Shown piece after piece: positions 62,001-64,000 of a DNA stretch of 64,000 nt. The notes under the pieces are model-generated. The model had not been told where the DNA came from. It was given only the letters and a program-made list of their open reading frames with translations, and did no database searches. The first letter of the stretch is position 1. The number at the start of each line of letters is the position of its first letter. The position numbers were made by a program, and so were the translations under genes. Origin of the DNA: Xestospongia muta (Eukaryota > Porifera > Demospongiae > Haplosclerida > Petrosiidae); contig OY848920.1 of assembly GCA_963693285.1 (NCBI GenBank), positions 746,501 through 810,500 of the forward strand. The letters run 5' to 3'.

Positions 62001-64000
62001 CTACTTAAAGACTGGCTGGAAATTAAGTCTGTCTTTAATAACTTGATAACTGTCTAACTTCATACAATACTCTTTGTGTTGTTTGGATAAGTATAATGTC
62101 TGTATTGTAGTATTTTCGATGAGTGAAGTACAAATAGTGTTGATATCATCATTGTTCAGTGAAGTACCATGGAGACGTAGTTCTGTTAATGATTTAGTTG
62201 TATTTATTAGTTCAGCTATTGTACTGGTACTGGCTGAAGTGATCTGAGGATTATTTCTGATGTTCAACTCAGTCAGTGTTTGGTTTTTATTGAGGCCTTC
62301 ACAGATATATCGGACACCATTATCAGTGATGTTACAGTTGGAGAGATATAGTTTATCCAATGTCTTATTAATACTTAACATGGTAGATAAGTTACTGGTA
62401 TCTTCATCTGTGATAGTAACATTAATCAACGATAACACCTCAAGAGTAGTATTGGTAAAGAGAGCATCACTGATTTGTTTGATACCACCAGTAAGTGAAG
62501 AGTAACGAAGAAATAGGTTTATCATTGTTTTATTAGTAGTTTGTAGCTCTGCTGATAATGTTGACATACATATATTGTCCAATGGAGTGCTGTGTATATC
62601 AAGTGTCATCACTGCACACTTACTGAGATTACTAATAATTACAAGAGCACTTTCAGGAGATGATGATCTGAGACGAATACGCCATCTACTTCCTTTGGTT
62701 TGTTGTTCTGTTATTAATCTGCTAACAACCTCTTGACATTGTTCAATAGTTGGTGAGATAAGCCAAACATTCTTTATATCATCTCTCCACTCAACTCTTC
62801 CAGTATGTCCTGTTATAAGCAGAGTTAGTATGTAGATATAGTGTACACATATAATATATAGTGTTACAAACTGTACTATACAAAACATTATAAATTAAGT
62901 TCTAATGAACAAATTACAGGGATTACCTCCTAATTTGAGATCATCATGAGATAATTCAGATTTAGCTAGTTGTAGTTCTGTAAAATTTATAGGGAACTCC
63001 CCATAGACTCCATTCAGAGTCCCCTCACACCATCCTTCACTAATCTATGAAAATATATAATATAATTAGAGATGATCTTTAAATAATATGTTGACATAAT
63101 GAATGGATGGACAAAAAGGATGTCTCCATACCTTAATGACATCTTTGATAACATCTCCAACATTTATAGCTAATTCCTCAGGATCTACTTTGGTGCGAGA
63201 ACGTTTGACAACAGCTTCTGTATAGACCACTAATACATCATTATAATGTAACTTTATGAAACATCAAAACATAACATACCATAACCTGACTCTTTATCAT
63301 CAGTTGAACCCTTTGCCTCATCTCTCAACTCATGTACTGAAGACTCTACAATAAGTAATGACAATATACTTTGTATAATATATGTAGTCAGGAGTGGATG
63401 AAGAAGAGAAGGAGTGTTCAACATTTATACACTAACATGTACTATCTGTTATGACAAGGCCTTATCTTATAATACCATATAAGGTATATGCTTTCATAGG
63501 CAAAGTGGTGGCTAACTTTTGTGGTTATACAATTTTATCATGTAGTATTAAATGCTACAAGATGATCAGGACTAGGCTAACAAAGAAAAGGTGAGTGAGA
63601 CTAACTAAGAACCAAATCTGTAAAGTTGTTTAGAAGTCGTTGACTTGTCTGTATCTGTCACCAAAATAGTTTATTTGTAAATAACAATATGTGATTACAT
63701 GGTTTAAGCTCAAGTACATGCTAAAATAACATTTTTGCATATATGGACAATGGACACATCCTAAGACATAGATATGGTACTATGACACTTACCATTGATA
63801 TATAGAGTGGACTCTTCTTGACTAGACTTATCAAGTCCTTCATTAGTTAATGGTTTTTGAGGCTTTTGTATAAATGCTAAATTTAGTAACAATCTCATAT
63901 AATGAGAAGTAACAATTATCTACTAATATCAGTTACCTTTCAAGCTTTGCTTTAACTCCTCAATGTGTTTGTCTCTCTCTCTTAGCTGTAATGTCAATGA
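62001..64000 (-). CDS. 3' half of an array-family SH3/LRR gene, running off the window (copy O)
   Basis: Exons 62809-62001 (LRR, 269 codons with stop), 63044-62927 and 63217-63132 (SH3), 63345-63280 and 63876-63793 (linkers), and 63937 onward (coiled coil, cut by the window end). All are open and in the same phases as copy F, which it resembles almost base for base, introns included. The Death, CARD-like and X exons should lie beyond 64000. The LRR differs from copy F mainly at scattered residues within repeats. Confidence 0.8.

Noticed and set aside
1..64000. CRISPR arrays, bacterial operons, integrated prokaryotic elements
   Set aside because: The repeats are microsatellites or segmental copies; spliceosomal introns are everywhere, and no spacer-repeat pattern exists.

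Overview
Eukaryotic, AT-rich, gene-dense DNA with very short introns (often 50-80 bp, clean GT-AG). Many paralogues carry death-fold, SH3 and ribonuclease-inhibitor-type leucine-rich repeats (LRR). This points to an early-branching metazoan, most likely a demosponge such as Amphimedon queenslandica; the species call is inference. There is no prokaryotic signal: no operons, Shine-Dalgarno sites or CRISPR.

The window is dominated by a tandem array on the minus strand of one multi-exon gene family. The full form, best seen at 29752-24843 (15 exons, 1008 codons), runs: a short first exon (MASKVLSQPQL), a Death domain, a second CARD-like death fold, an uncharacterised ~225-residue domain that I call 'X', a coiled coil built from 6-7 small exons, an acidic linker, an SH3 domain split over two exons, and an LRR exon of ~268 codons. 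I assigned splice sites by hand. In six complete models (five on this strand in family A-N plus the 47.3-50.0 kb relative) the summed exon lengths are exact multiples of three, which supports the models. The layout resembles an NLR immune receptor in which the NACHT ATPase is replaced by domain X; I see no P-loop.

Layout: 0-4.6 kb, a copy with one nonsense codon; 5.8-10.6 kb, an intact copy without SH3; 10.9-12.5 kb, an LRR gene of a second LRR type; 12.6-16.7 kb, a mixed stretch with a tRNA-like repeat, a hAT transposase remnant, a single Death exon, a BCAS2/SPF27 fragment and a decayed Death exon; 16.8-22.0 kb, a copy whose LRR end is replaced by another C-terminus; 22.3-24.6 kb, an LRR pseudogene and a 280-codon NUP188 N-terminal fragment; 24.8-29.8 kb, the full intact copy; 30-31 kb, another LRR pseudogene; 30.9-34.5 kb, a near-perfect 1552-bp tandem duplication holding a plus-strand CARD-like + X gene; 35-40 kb, pseudogenes of LRR, NUP188 and the array family; 40.4-46.4 kb, a 1204-codon chimera (two membrane segments, CARD-like, Death, X, coiled coil, SH3, LRR); 47.3-50.0 kb, an X-CARD-CARD-X gene; 51.7-56.5 kb, two more plus-strand CARD/X genes, one broken and one lacking its 5' part; 57.3-60.7 kb, a broken Death-CARD-X-LRR copy; 61.4-61.8 kb, a NUP188 scrap; 62.0-64.0 kb, the 3' half of another full copy running off the window.

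Inferred biology: the products look like cytoplasmic (one membrane-anchored) sensors or adaptors, with LRR for recognition, coiled coil and death folds for oligomerisation and signalling, and SH3 for binding proline-rich partners. The locus evolves by segmental duplication (about 7.8 kb period), domain loss, terminal swapping and pseudogenisation, as expected of an innate-immunity birth-and-death cluster.
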